This document shows, piece after piece, positions 1-5,235 of a stretch of DNA of 6,050 nt; position 1 is the first letter of the stretch, and each line of letters opens with the position of its first letter. The notes beneath the pieces were generated by a model that saw nothing but the letters and a program-made list of their open reading frames with translations, did not search any database and was not told the origin of the DNA. This DNA comes from Synechococcaceae cyanobacterium RL_1_2 (GTDB lineage: Bacteria > Cyanobacteriota > Cyanobacteriia > Cyanobacteriales > JAAUPO01), in contig JAAUPO010000163.1 in NCBI GenBank assembly GCA_012033095.1, positions 1 to 6,050 on the forward strand, in the 5' to 3' direction. A program made the translations under genes and the position numbers.

Positions 1-214
1 TACAAATTCCATTGACTTGATAAACAGCCTCTAATGGCTTCAACGGTAGTCCTATACAAGTAAGGATCAGAAAGATTAAACCCCTTGATAATCAATTATC
101 CTGGGTCTAAATATCCTTACAGCTTTAGCACTACCGCTTCAACAATTCCCTTATTCTAAGGGGCGGATTTGGTATTAGGGGGCATTCTATGGCTATCCCC
201 AATTCCCCACGGGA
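1..214. other. Non-coding left flank
   Basis: No reading frame of useful length crosses this stretch on either strand; the frames I followed close within a few dozen bases. Two small symmetric features are visible. One is a near-palindrome, GATAATCAATTATC, at 87-100 (6-bp arms, 2-bp centre). The other is a hairpin, CCCTTA-TTC-TAAGGG, at 148-162. The second lies downstream of the minus-strand gene that ends near 215-268, but no T-run follows it on that strand, so I do not call it a terminator. Confidence 0.5.
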
Positions 215-310
215 CTATAACCCCGACAAACGAACATTATAGGGAATTTCCTCGATCGGGATATTATCTAAATCCCAATCGGCATAGCGCAATTGCAACC
301 GTTTTCCCCC
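215..310 (-). other. Displaced C-terminal tail of the 268-1281 gene
   Basis: Read on the minus strand in the frame shifted at the C5 run (306-310; G5 in the sense strand), the sequence encodes a 30-residue tail containing KRLQLRYADWDLDNIPIEEI and ending at TAG (215-217). This tail is acidic/aromatic and looks like real protein, unlike the Cys-rich end of the uninterrupted frame. One extra G in the run joins the two parts as ...VEYAG-GKRLQ.... This is inference from composition; I have no homologue to align. Confidence 0.55.
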
Positions 311-1281
311 GCATATTCCACTAATTTTCCCCCATATAAGCGGGCATCGGTGCCGAGGCTTTGGATTCTGATGGTGCCGTTAAACACAGTGGCCCGTCCT
401 AGGTAAATTACCAGGTCATCCCTGGAGGGACGGTTAACGGTGGTGCTGGCGGTGAGGTGGGCTAAACCCCGTTCATCTAGTTCCTGGGCGATCGCCATTG
501 CTGTATTACGAATGCCACGGATGGCCACAATATTGGCCGCCACAGCCATGGTAATGTCCACCTTTCTCGTGTCAGTGAGGATGGCATTATGGGATAGAAA
601 GTGAAAATTTTCCTCCCCTAAATCGTTACGAATGCGGCGATGGATGGGATTATGGGAATGGTATTGTCGGAGGGTTCCCACGATCGCTCCGCAGGCATCC
701 CTGGGTTCACGCCAAGGGGATTCACGGGTTTTGCCATAGACCTGTTGGCCATCCTGACGTAATCGTCCCACATGGGTTTTAAGATCGATCGCGACGAGGG
801 AAATGGATTGGGGATTTCCTTCATAAACCCGTCGTTTTAGTCCTTCATCCAGTTCATGGGCCACGGTCACATGGGCCAGGGTTTCCCCATCATCGGTACC
901 ACCCCCAGCGGGGAAAAAAGCTTCTAGTTTTAGTTCCCCAATTTCCGAGAGGGTCGCAAACCTTGAGGCCACTACATCGCGGTACCGTTTCGTCGCTTCC
1001 CCTTGGTGGATACGATCGCCGCAGTTGGTATAGGCCAGGGTAGTAACCACACTCGGTAAACTCATATCTGCCCCGCAGGCCTTCATATCGGTTTCACTGA
1101 ACGCCGCAAATTGGAGTTCATCCCGCAATAGTTGCAGCCCACTGATTAAGGCATAGCGATCGCTCACCAATTCATTGAGGTAATTATGGTAGGCATTGCG
1201 CTCCATGCCAAAACTTGCGCCAAGTCGCCAAAATTTTTCGACCCGTGCTTCAGTGGGGGCAGCATCAAAGGATAAGACCAT
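268..1281 (-). CDS. Conserved-looking protein of unknown function, C-terminus altered by a frameshift
   Basis: I do not recognise this family and assign no function. The frame runs 337 codons from ATG at 1281 to TAG at 268. No signal peptide or membrane segment is visible; the protein is mixed-charge and soluble-looking, probably cytoplasmic. The N-terminal 60 residues look helical. Three cysteines are each followed by glycine (C69, C87, C197). The central part is rich in His and Arg (about residues 190-230, including YHSHNPIHRRIR). A hydrophobic segment at 242-256 and an Ile/Leu-rich part at 286-320 suggest a folded alpha/beta C-terminal half. The last 12 residues (NGCNCAMPIGI end) look out of character: adding one base to the C5 run at 306-310 changes frame and gives a more natural tail, for about 355 residues. 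No clear Shine-Dalgarno precedes the ATG. It is divergent from the nuclease gene at 1661, so they do not share an operon. Coding is well supported by length and composition; function is open. Confidence 0.75.
   Translation of the reverse strand: MVLSFDAAPTEARVEKFWRLGASFGMERNAYHNYLNELVSDRYALISGLQLLRDELQFAAFSETDMKACGADMSLPSVVTTLAYTNCGDRIHQGEATKRYRDVVASRFATLSEIGELKLEAFFPAGGGTDDGETLAHVTVAHELDEGLKRRVYEGNPQSISLVAIDLKTHVGRLRQDGQQVYGKTRESPWREPRDACGAIVGTLRQYHSHNPIHRRIRNDLGEENFHFLSHNAILTDTRKVDITMAVAANIVAIRGIRNTAMAIAQELDERGLAHLTASTTVNRPSRDDLVIYLGRATVFNGTIRIQSLGTDARLYGGKLVEYAGENGCNCAMPIGI
488..495. repeat. HIP1 octamer GCGATCGC (one of four)
   Basis: Perfect GCGATCGC palindrome inside the unknown minus-strand gene. 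Further perfect copies are at 1156-1163, 3996-4003 and 4960-4967, all inside coding sequence. Over-representation of this octamer is a known hallmark of many cyanobacterial genomes; four in 6 kb is far above chance (about one per 65 kb for an octamer). Confidence 0.9.
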
Positions 1282-1338
1282 AAAACCATAGATTATTGTA
1301 TCGATGACTAGGGTAAGGACGTGGGTCGCCCATGTAAG

Positions 1339-1365
1339 ATTCTAGTGTAGCCCCATGGATGGCAA
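1339..1365 (-). promoter_or_regulatory. Possible sigma70-type promoter for the 268-1281 gene
   Basis: On the minus strand TTGCCA (1360-1365) is followed after 15 bp by TAGAAT (1339-1344), about 55 bases before the ATG at 1281. The -10 match is good, but the spacer is shorter than the usual 16-18 bp, so this is only a candidate. Confidence 0.25.
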
Positions 1366-1481
1366 CGAGGTAATTTATCAAGGCTTACATACTTAGAGAT
1401 TATGGTGGGTTTCCTGGAGCTAGTGTTTACCCCCATAGGGGCCCCCCGCCATAGCTAGATTTTCATGGATTTTTATAGTTT

Positions 1482-1592
1482 AGGACTTACGCCCAAGCCC
1501 CCTAAATCCTCCAAGGTTGGGGGACTTGCTTGAACGATTGTTCCCAAACCTCATGGTTCCCAGGACAGAATCGAAATTTTTGCGTAAGTCCT
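1482..1592 (-). mobile_element. MITE-like element, copy 1 (111 bp, perfect 11-bp terminal inverted repeats)
   Basis: The element starts AGGACTTACGC (1482-1492) and ends with its exact reverse complement GCGTAAGTCCT (1582-1592). It has no coding capacity. Inside is a strong hairpin: CAAG (1494-1497) and CCCCC (1498-1502) pair with GGGGG (1519-1523) and CTTG (1525-1528), with one bulged A. Read as its reverse complement it matches 2572-2686 along most of its length; the 34-bp end block (1555-1588) differs from the one at 5927-5960 at a single base. No convincing target-site duplication flanks it. Terminal inverted repeats, small size, no transposase and several copies fit a non-autonomous element moved in trans by an IS elsewhere in the genome. 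Confidence 0.75.
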
Positions 1593-1660
1593 GATTCTTT
1601 ATTTCGGCCATGGCGCACAATGAAACAAGATAGTTGTCCCGTGTAGAACTTCCGCTCAAT

Positions 1661-1993
1661 ATGAATAGTTCGCCCCCCTACCTTCGCCTTGCCCAAAGCC
1701 ATCTGCAAGTATTAAGTCTTTGTCCGCCTAAATTTGCCCAAATCTATCTCCATCAGTTAGGCACCCTCAACGATCCGGCATGGCAAGCCAGGGCGGAGTG
1801 GGGTACTAATTTTCATTTGCTCATGCAACAACAGGAGTTAGGGCTACCCTTAGAACCGCTGTTAAAGGACGATCAAGAATTTAAACCGTCCCTCCAGGCG
1901 TTACTTGAAGAGTTCAACCATTCCTTAGTTTTGAGCGCATCGATCGCGCTGCCGAACACCAACGTAACCTCATGGTGGGGCAATACCTATTAG
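1661..1993 (+). CDS. Nuclease, N-terminal segment
   Basis: Open frame carrying residues 1-90 of the nuclease (first Cys, the GTNFH motif and the LLMQQQELGLPLE helix). It then leaves the true frame at about 1930 and reads about 20 unrelated residues to TAG. On its own it contains no catalytic Asp or Lys and would be inactive. Confidence 0.6.
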   Translation: MNSSPPYLRLAQSHLQVLSLCPPKFAQIYLHQLGTLNDPAWQARAEWGTNFHLLMQQQELGLPLEPLLKDDQEFKPSLQALLEEFNHSLVLSASIALPNTNVTSWWGNTY

Positions 1994-2412
1994 TGGCGGT
2001 GTACGATCTATTGCTATTAGGGGAACACCAAGCCCAAATTATTGATTGGAAAACCTACCTGCAACCTAAACAAAACTTGGATTCCCATTGGCAAACTCGG
2101 TTATATCTTTACCTATTAGCGGAGACTTCCCATTATGAACCAGCAGATTTATCAATGACCTATTGGTTTGTCAAAATTCCCCATAAACCTCAGCATGTCA
2201 CCTATGCCTACAATGGAGCAAAACACGAACAAACGAAACAGGATTTAATTGGTTTGTTAAATCAGTTAACGTCCTATCTGAATCAATCGGATTTTCCCCA
2301 CCGCCAGGATTGTGAACAGTCCTGTCCCCATCGGGTAGATTTTGAATTTCCTGGGCACCATTCCCATGGCCTAGCCCTGGATCTTGACGCGATCGAGGAA
2401 ATAATTATTTAA
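1972..2412 (+). CDS. Nuclease, catalytic C-terminal segment
   Basis: Frame carrying the catalytic half: D and DWK of the PD-(D/E)XK core, the QTRLY motif, the MTYWFV strand and the C-x3-C pair. The first in-frame ATG (1960-1970s region, MVGQYLL) is simply an internal Met of the full protein; protein-like sequence in this frame extends upstream to about 1930 (FERIDRAAEHQRNL), which shows that this is a continuation and not a separate gene. No ribosome binding site precedes it. Confidence 0.6.
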   Translation: MVGQYLLVAVYDLLLLGEHQAQIIDWKTYLQPKQNLDSHWQTRLYLYLLAETSHYEPADLSMTYWFVKIPHKPQHVTYAYNGAKHEQTKQDLIGLLNQLTSYLNQSDFPHRQDCEQSCPHRVDFEFPGHHSHGLALDLDAIEEIII

Positions 2413-2414
2413 TG

Positions 2415-2445
2415 GGCCATAACCCTTTAGCTCCATCGTTATGCC
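2415..2445 (+). terminator. Weak hairpin just after the nuclease stop
   Basis: GG(C)CATAAC at 2415-2423 pairs with GTTATGCC at 2438-2445 with one bulged C and a 14-base loop, starting two bases after the TAA stop. No T-run follows, so an intrinsic terminator is only a possibility; it could equally be chance. Confidence 0.25.
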
Positions 2446-2571
2446 ACGGGATCATTTCATCTAGGACAGGACTTAGGAATAAAAATTTAATAACATCTAA
2501 AACTTAAATATCGATGGTTTATGCTCCCTTGAAGGATACCGTACAAATTTCTAAGTTATTTAATTCACGAT

Positions 2572-2686
2572 CCTTACGCAAAAACTTCGATTCTGTCCTG
2601 GGAACCATGATATTTGGGGATGTTTGGGGAACAATCGTTCAAGCAAGTCCCCCAAATTTGGGAATTTAGGGGGCTTGTGCGTAAAG
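2572..2686 (+). mobile_element. MITE-like element, copy 2 (about 115 bp)
   Basis: Same element as 1482-1592 in the opposite orientation. The ends are degenerate: CCTTACGCA (2572-2580) against TGCGTAAAG (2678-2686), 8 of 9 bases complementary. The first 34-bp block (2573-2606) matches copy 1 with two differences; both share the ACAATCGTTCAAGCAAGT block. Relative to copy 1 it has a small insertion, with TTTGGGG-type sequence repeated, near 2610-2628. Its right end stops two bases short of the kinase stop codon (2689-2691), so it sits in the convergent gap without cutting either gene. Confidence 0.7.
2644..2677. terminator. Strong hairpin in MITE copy 2 at the kinase 3' end
   Basis: CAAG (2644-2647), CCCCC (2649-2653) and AAATT (2654-2658) pair with AATTT (2663-2667), GGGGG (2669-2673) and CTTG (2674-2677): 14 base pairs, two single-base bulges (T2648, A2668) and a TGGG loop. 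For the minus-strand kinase message it starts about 11 bases after the stop codon. No run of T follows on either strand, so classic intrinsic termination is unproven; it could end or stabilise 3' ends of both convergent transcripts. Confidence 0.45.
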
Positions 2687-2688
2687 TT

Positions 2689-3183
2689 CTATAGGAATGA
2701 AGGGCAAAATAAGGCTTTAAACTTGTTCAATAATTTTGGGAAATTTTTAATTTCTCGGTTGAGTCCTTCAATATCGAAGGTATCAATTTTACGTCGTAAA
2801 TCTAAGGTGTAGTCCCTCAATAGCTCCGATTCGTATTTATCGGCCCAGGCGTGTAACATCCCAATAAACTGTTTAATTTCAGGGATGATCATCGAGTGGC
2901 TCATGGTGTTCCATCGCTCGAACTCTCCTTTGAGCTTGGATTTAAGAATAGGGTGGGATTTGCGATTGAGTTCAACCGTAGGAGGATCTGGGTCTGAATG
3001 ATGGGCGGGATAAAGAATGAATGCCTGGGCTAATTCTTGGGAAGTTAAGTTAACGGATAGTTTATCCTTCGCGAGTTCTTTCCAGAGGGGGGGCAGAGGC
3101 AGATCTTCGGTAATCACAAAAATAGGAATGGGTTTGTGAGGCGAGCTTCTTCTTTGGGCTAGCAGTTGGGCGATCGTGTCCAT
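2689..3183 (-). CDS. Kinase segment 5: rest of receiver-like domain and helical tail
   Basis: Begins MDTIAQLLAQRR, the helix after the missing phospho-acceptor, then IPIFVITEDLPLP, the fourth strand of the receiver-like fold (about residues 18-30). From about 80 to the end it is helical (MIIPEIKQFIGMLHAWADKY, YTLDLRRKIDTFDIEGLNRE, NFPKLLNKF). I recall this tail, with its FDI and FP motifs, as common after receivers in large cyanobacterial hybrid kinases. It ends naturally at TAG 2689-2691, so the nearby MITE copy does not seem to truncate it. Confidence 0.7.
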   Translation of the reverse strand: MDTIAQLLAQRRSSPHKPIPIFVITEDLPLPPLWKELAKDKLSVNLTSQELAQAFILYPAHHSDPDPPTVELNRKSHPILKSKLKGEFERWNTMSHSMIIPEIKQFIGMLHAWADKYESELLRDYTLDLRRKIDTFDIEGLNREIKNFPKLLNKFKALFCPSFL

Positions 3184-3796
3184 TTCTGGGGGGGGAGGCC
3201 GTGAGATTCACCACGATGTAATGGGGCAGGAAATTTTTATATTGATTAATCGCTGTACTTAGATCCCTAGCCGCCAGGATGGAATGGGGAGTACCCAAGA
3301 TCAAACCATGGATTTTGGATAAATAGACTCCCTCGTAATCAATCACGAAGATGATGGCCGGTGGAATCACCGATAAATCCAACGCTTTATTAATCGGAGC
3401 ATCCTGCTGGGGATCATAAATGCTAATGGGATTAAAGGTGAGGGTAAAGGTAGAGCCTTGTCCTAGCTCGCTGGTAACCGCGATCGAGCCATTCATTAAT
3501 TCCACTAACCGACGAGTAATAGTCAGACCCAGCCCTGTGCCGCCATAGCGATGGATCGGTTGGTCGTGCACTTGACTAAAGGCTTCAAAAATTTGCTCCT
3601 GTTGTGCTGGGGTCATCCCAATGCCGGTATCTTCCACCGCAATGACCATACTTTTCCCTAGCTCAGCTCCTTGATACTCATTAAAGCAATAAATTTTAAT
3701 CTCCCCTCGATCGGTGAATTTAACGGCATTACCGACGAGGTTAAATAAAATTTGTCGCAGGCGAATCGGGTCTATATAAATTTCTGGAAAATACAA
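3062..3796 (-). CDS. Kinase segment 4: HATPase_c and start of C-terminal receiver
   Basis: The ATP-binding domain is complete and canonical: IDPIRLRQILFNLVGNAVKF (N box, N19 and N23), AVEDTGIGM (G1), QIFEAFSQ (F box) and GGTGLGL (G2, 85-91), ending STFTLTF at about 121. After a linker a receiver-like fold begins (AIIFVIDYEGVYL, 147-159). Where the phospho-acceptor Asp is expected it reads HYIVVNLTAS (192-201), with Asn at the likely position. True frame ends at SPP (about 203) at the G8 run 3188-3195; the final 41 residues are out of frame and Arg/Ser-rich. Confidence 0.75.
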   Translation of the reverse strand: MYFPEIYIDPIRLRQILFNLVGNAVKFTDRGEIKIYCFNEYQGAELGKSMVIAVEDTGIGMTPAQQEQIFEAFSQVHDQPIHRYGGTGLGLTITRRLVELMNGSIAVTSELGQGSTFTLTFNPISIYDPQQDAPINKALDLSVIPPAIIFVIDYEGVYLSKIHGLILGTPHSILAARDLSTAINQYKNFLPHYIVVNLTASPPRNGHDRPTASPKKKLASQTHSYFCDYRRSASAPPLERTREG

Positions 3797-4491
3797 TCAT
3801 CTATATTAATTGCTACATTGATCTTCTTACTTTCTATCTGTAAGCGAAAAATTTTTACTACATTGATGATTAGCTTGCGAACATTGGTACCTTGGTAATT
3901 CAGACTTAATTTATCTGCCTCAATTTTGGATAAGTCTAATATGTCATTGATAATGGCCAATAAGTTTTGACCCGACTCATAAACTAACTCTAGTTGCGAT
4001 CGCTGTTCCTGTGCCCCAATATTGTCTTGTAATAATTCCGTGAACCCCAAAATAGCATTGATGGGGGTTCTGATTTCATGGCTCATATTTGCTAAAAAGT
4101 TAGTTTTAGCTTGATTAGCATGATCGGCTTTCCGAATCGCCTCCTCCAATTGGATTTCCCGTAATTTATACTCCGTAATATCCACCACCAAACCATTCCA
4201 AAGAATAGTGTCGTTGGCAGCAACGTAGGGTACAGAATGGACTTTTAACCATTTATGATGGCCAGTATGGGTGGTGATTTCATACTCAAAGAAGAACTCG
4301 GTTAAATTCCGTCGGGATTCCTCGATCGCGACCTGAAATAAAGGAACTTGCTCCGGTTTGACCAGGTTAAAAATCAGACCAATATTATTTTTAATGTCCT
4401 CCGGTGATAGTTCATATAGTTCCTGTGCCCCATCACTAACAAAGGTTAAAAAATATTCCCCTTCCGGTTTAATGCCAAATTGAAACACCAT
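3772..4491 (-). CDS. Kinase segment 3: second PAS and HisKA domain
   Basis: The frame opens with MVFQFGIKPEGEYFLTFVSD, which joined to the preceding ...IPG gives a classic PAS opening (IPGMVFQF). The PAS/PAC runs to about residue 106 (WNGLVVDITEY). A short helical linker (LREIQLEEAIRKADHANQAK) leads to HisKA with NMSHEIRTPINAILGF; the phospho-acceptor His is residue 138, codon 4080-4078. The second dimerisation helix (ELVYESGQNLLAIINDILDL SKIEA region, 168-193) is intact. Frame is lost after NIDD at the AA run 3795-3796; the last residues CIFQKFI are out of frame. No ribosome binding site suits an independent start. Confidence 0.75.
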   Translation of the reverse strand: MVFQFGIKPEGEYFLTFVSDGAQELYELSPEDIKNNIGLIFNLVKPEQVPLFQVAIEESRRNLTEFFFEYEITTHTGHHKWLKVHSVPYVAANDTILWNGLVVDITEYKLREIQLEEAIRKADHANQAKTNFLANMSHEIRTPINAILGFTELLQDNIGAQEQRSQLELVYESGQNLLAIINDILDLSKIEADKLSLNYQGTNVRKLIINVVKIFRLQIESKKINVAINIDDCIFQKFI

Positions 4492-5153
4492 CCCGGAATA
4501 GGGGCGGTAATTTCCCGTAACATGGTGGCATTACTAGTAATCTGGGCTTCTAACTGCACATGATCCGTAATGTCCTCAGCAAAGCACACTAAATATTTAG
4601 GATTACCCTGGTCATCAACCAAGGGAATTTTATTTGTATGCACATACCTAGGGCCCAACGTATGGCTAGTAATGACATCACAGGGAATGTCTTCCCCCTC
4701 CCCTTGGGCACAAATTAAACGATCCCTTTCCATCAACAACCTAGCTTCTTCCTGGGGAAAAAGATCATAGACTGTTTTCCCTAAAGCATTTTGAGCACTA
4801 ATGCCCAACAGCATCTCACATTGACGATTCCAGAGTAAATGCTGACCAAAGTTTTCAGGACGGGCATCTTGAACAAACAGAGCAATAGGTAACAGATCGA
4901 GGATCTGGGATAGGGATTGTTGATCAAAGTTTTTGAGTGATTTTTCCTGTTCTTCCGGCGCGATCGCGGTACTTTCCCCCTCAAGTAAAGACGCTTCCAT
5001 CCTTGGAAAATCATCCCTGTTATCCCCTAATGGTGCTGGGACAATCACCCCTTTTACTGACGTTGGCATCGGTTCCGCCGGTATTAACGATTCTGGAGGA
5101 CTGGAAAGCCTCGGTGTTTGGCCATAGAACAACGCCATATTATTTGCTAACAA
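4446..5153 (-). CDS. Kinase segment 2: linker and first PAS domain
   Basis: Begins at TTG 5153. The same frame reads upstream as EELTVLN back to the TAG. Residues 12-80 are a low-complexity Pro/Glu/Ser linker. Residues 82-197 are a PAS domain of the PAS_4 type: ILDLLPIALFVQD, WNRQCEMLLG, GKTVYDLFP, then HTNKIPLVDDQGNP and the closing ITD. MLREITAPIPG begins the second PAS at about 211; frame is then lost at the CCC run 4492-4494, and the last 14 residues (WCFNL...) are out of frame. Confidence 0.7.
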   Translation of the reverse strand: MLANNMALFYGQTPRLSSPPESLIPAEPMPTSVKGVIVPAPLGDNRDDFPRMEASLLEGESTAIAPEEQEKSLKNFDQQSLSQILDLLPIALFVQDARPENFGQHLLWNRQCEMLLGISAQNALGKTVYDLFPQEEARLLMERDRLICAQGEGEDIPCDVITSHTLGPRYVHTNKIPLVDDQGNPKYLVCFAEDITDHVQLEAQITSNATMLREITAPIPGWCFNLALNRKGNIF

Positions 5154-5168
5154 ATTAAGAACCGTCAG

Positions 5169-5176
5169 CTCCTCCT
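5169..5176 (-). promoter_or_regulatory. Shine-Dalgarno-like AGGAGGAG overlapping an in-frame TAG
   Basis: On the minus strand TAG (5177-5175) runs straight into GGAGGAG, a near-perfect ribosome binding site. The next start-type codon in frame is TTG at 5153, 15 bases away, longer than ideal; ATG at 5138 (in ANNMALF) is further still. This either marks a genuine second gene starting at TTG 5153, or is coincidence within coding sequence (GluGlu codons) where TAG replaces a sense codon. Confidence 0.4.
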
Positions 5177-5235
5177 AAACCCCATCCCTGGTCGTTTGGA
5201 ACCAATAGGACACTAGGGTGGGATCAATGGTGATA

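Larger units (their letters stand above)
1282..1660. other. Intergenic gap between divergent genes
   Basis: This gap separates the minus-strand unknown gene from the plus-strand nuclease gene. It holds the candidate promoter at 1339-1365, a small GC hairpin CCCC-ATA-GGGG at 1431-1441, and the MITE-like element at 1482-1592. About 70 bp remain between that element and the nuclease start, so the nuclease promoter lies in or near the element's right end or beyond it. I see no reading frame that looks like a gene; the minus-strand frame through the repeat is explained by the element itself. Confidence 0.6.
1661..2412 (+). pseudogene. PD-(D/E)XK (RecB-like) nuclease, one frameshift
   Basis: This is a small single-domain nuclease of the RecB/Cas4-like PD-(D/E)XK superfamily, a type common as a stand-alone gene in cyanobacteria; its DNA substrate is unknown. 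Restoring one T in the T4 run at 1929-1932 gives a continuous 250-residue protein from ATG 1661, a normal full length. Visible motifs are C21 in a CPPKF context, GTNFH (48-52), the metal-binding D116 (YDLLLLG), the catalytic DWK (D129, K131), and QTRLY (Q145, Y149), the Q-x3-Y motif of the RecB family. C218 and C222 follow near the end, and the tail closes AIEEIII. A longer start is possible at TTG 1634, but ATG 1661 precedes the first conserved part (YLRLAQSHL) closely and is preferred. No clear Shine-Dalgarno is seen. Convergent with the kinase. The break at codon 90 would remove the whole active site if real. Confidence 0.8.

Noticed and set aside
60..120. Inverted repeat GTAAGGAT (60-67) and ATCCTTAC (113-120)
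   Set aside because: Eight-base arms separated by 45 bases with no associated gene or element are easily expected by chance.
618..824. Minus-strand 68-codon frame inside the unknown gene
   Set aside because: It is another phase of the long 268-1281 gene, with no independent support.
1502..1708. Minus-strand 68-codon frame across the first MITE and the nuclease start
   Set aside because: Most of it is the repeat element and its flank, the rest is antisense to the nuclease N-terminus; no motif or ribosome binding site.
2468..2475. AGGACTTA as another MITE end
   Set aside because: Only eight bases match and the similarity stops before the diagnostic CGC; no partner end or internal sequence accompanies it.
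2624..2812. Plus-strand 62-codon frame across the second MITE and the kinase 3' end
   Set aside because: It is composed of repeat sequence plus the antisense of the kinase tail.
3062..4500. Programmed ribosomal frameshifting as an explanation for the kinase breaks
   Set aside because: Four shifts of both signs at unrelated short runs in one gene, with no consistent slippery heptamer or stimulatory structure, do not fit a programmed mechanism.
4570..5158. Plus-strand frames antisense to the PAS segment
   Set aside because: They are mirrors of the strongly supported PAS and linker coding on the minus strand and have no recognisable motifs.
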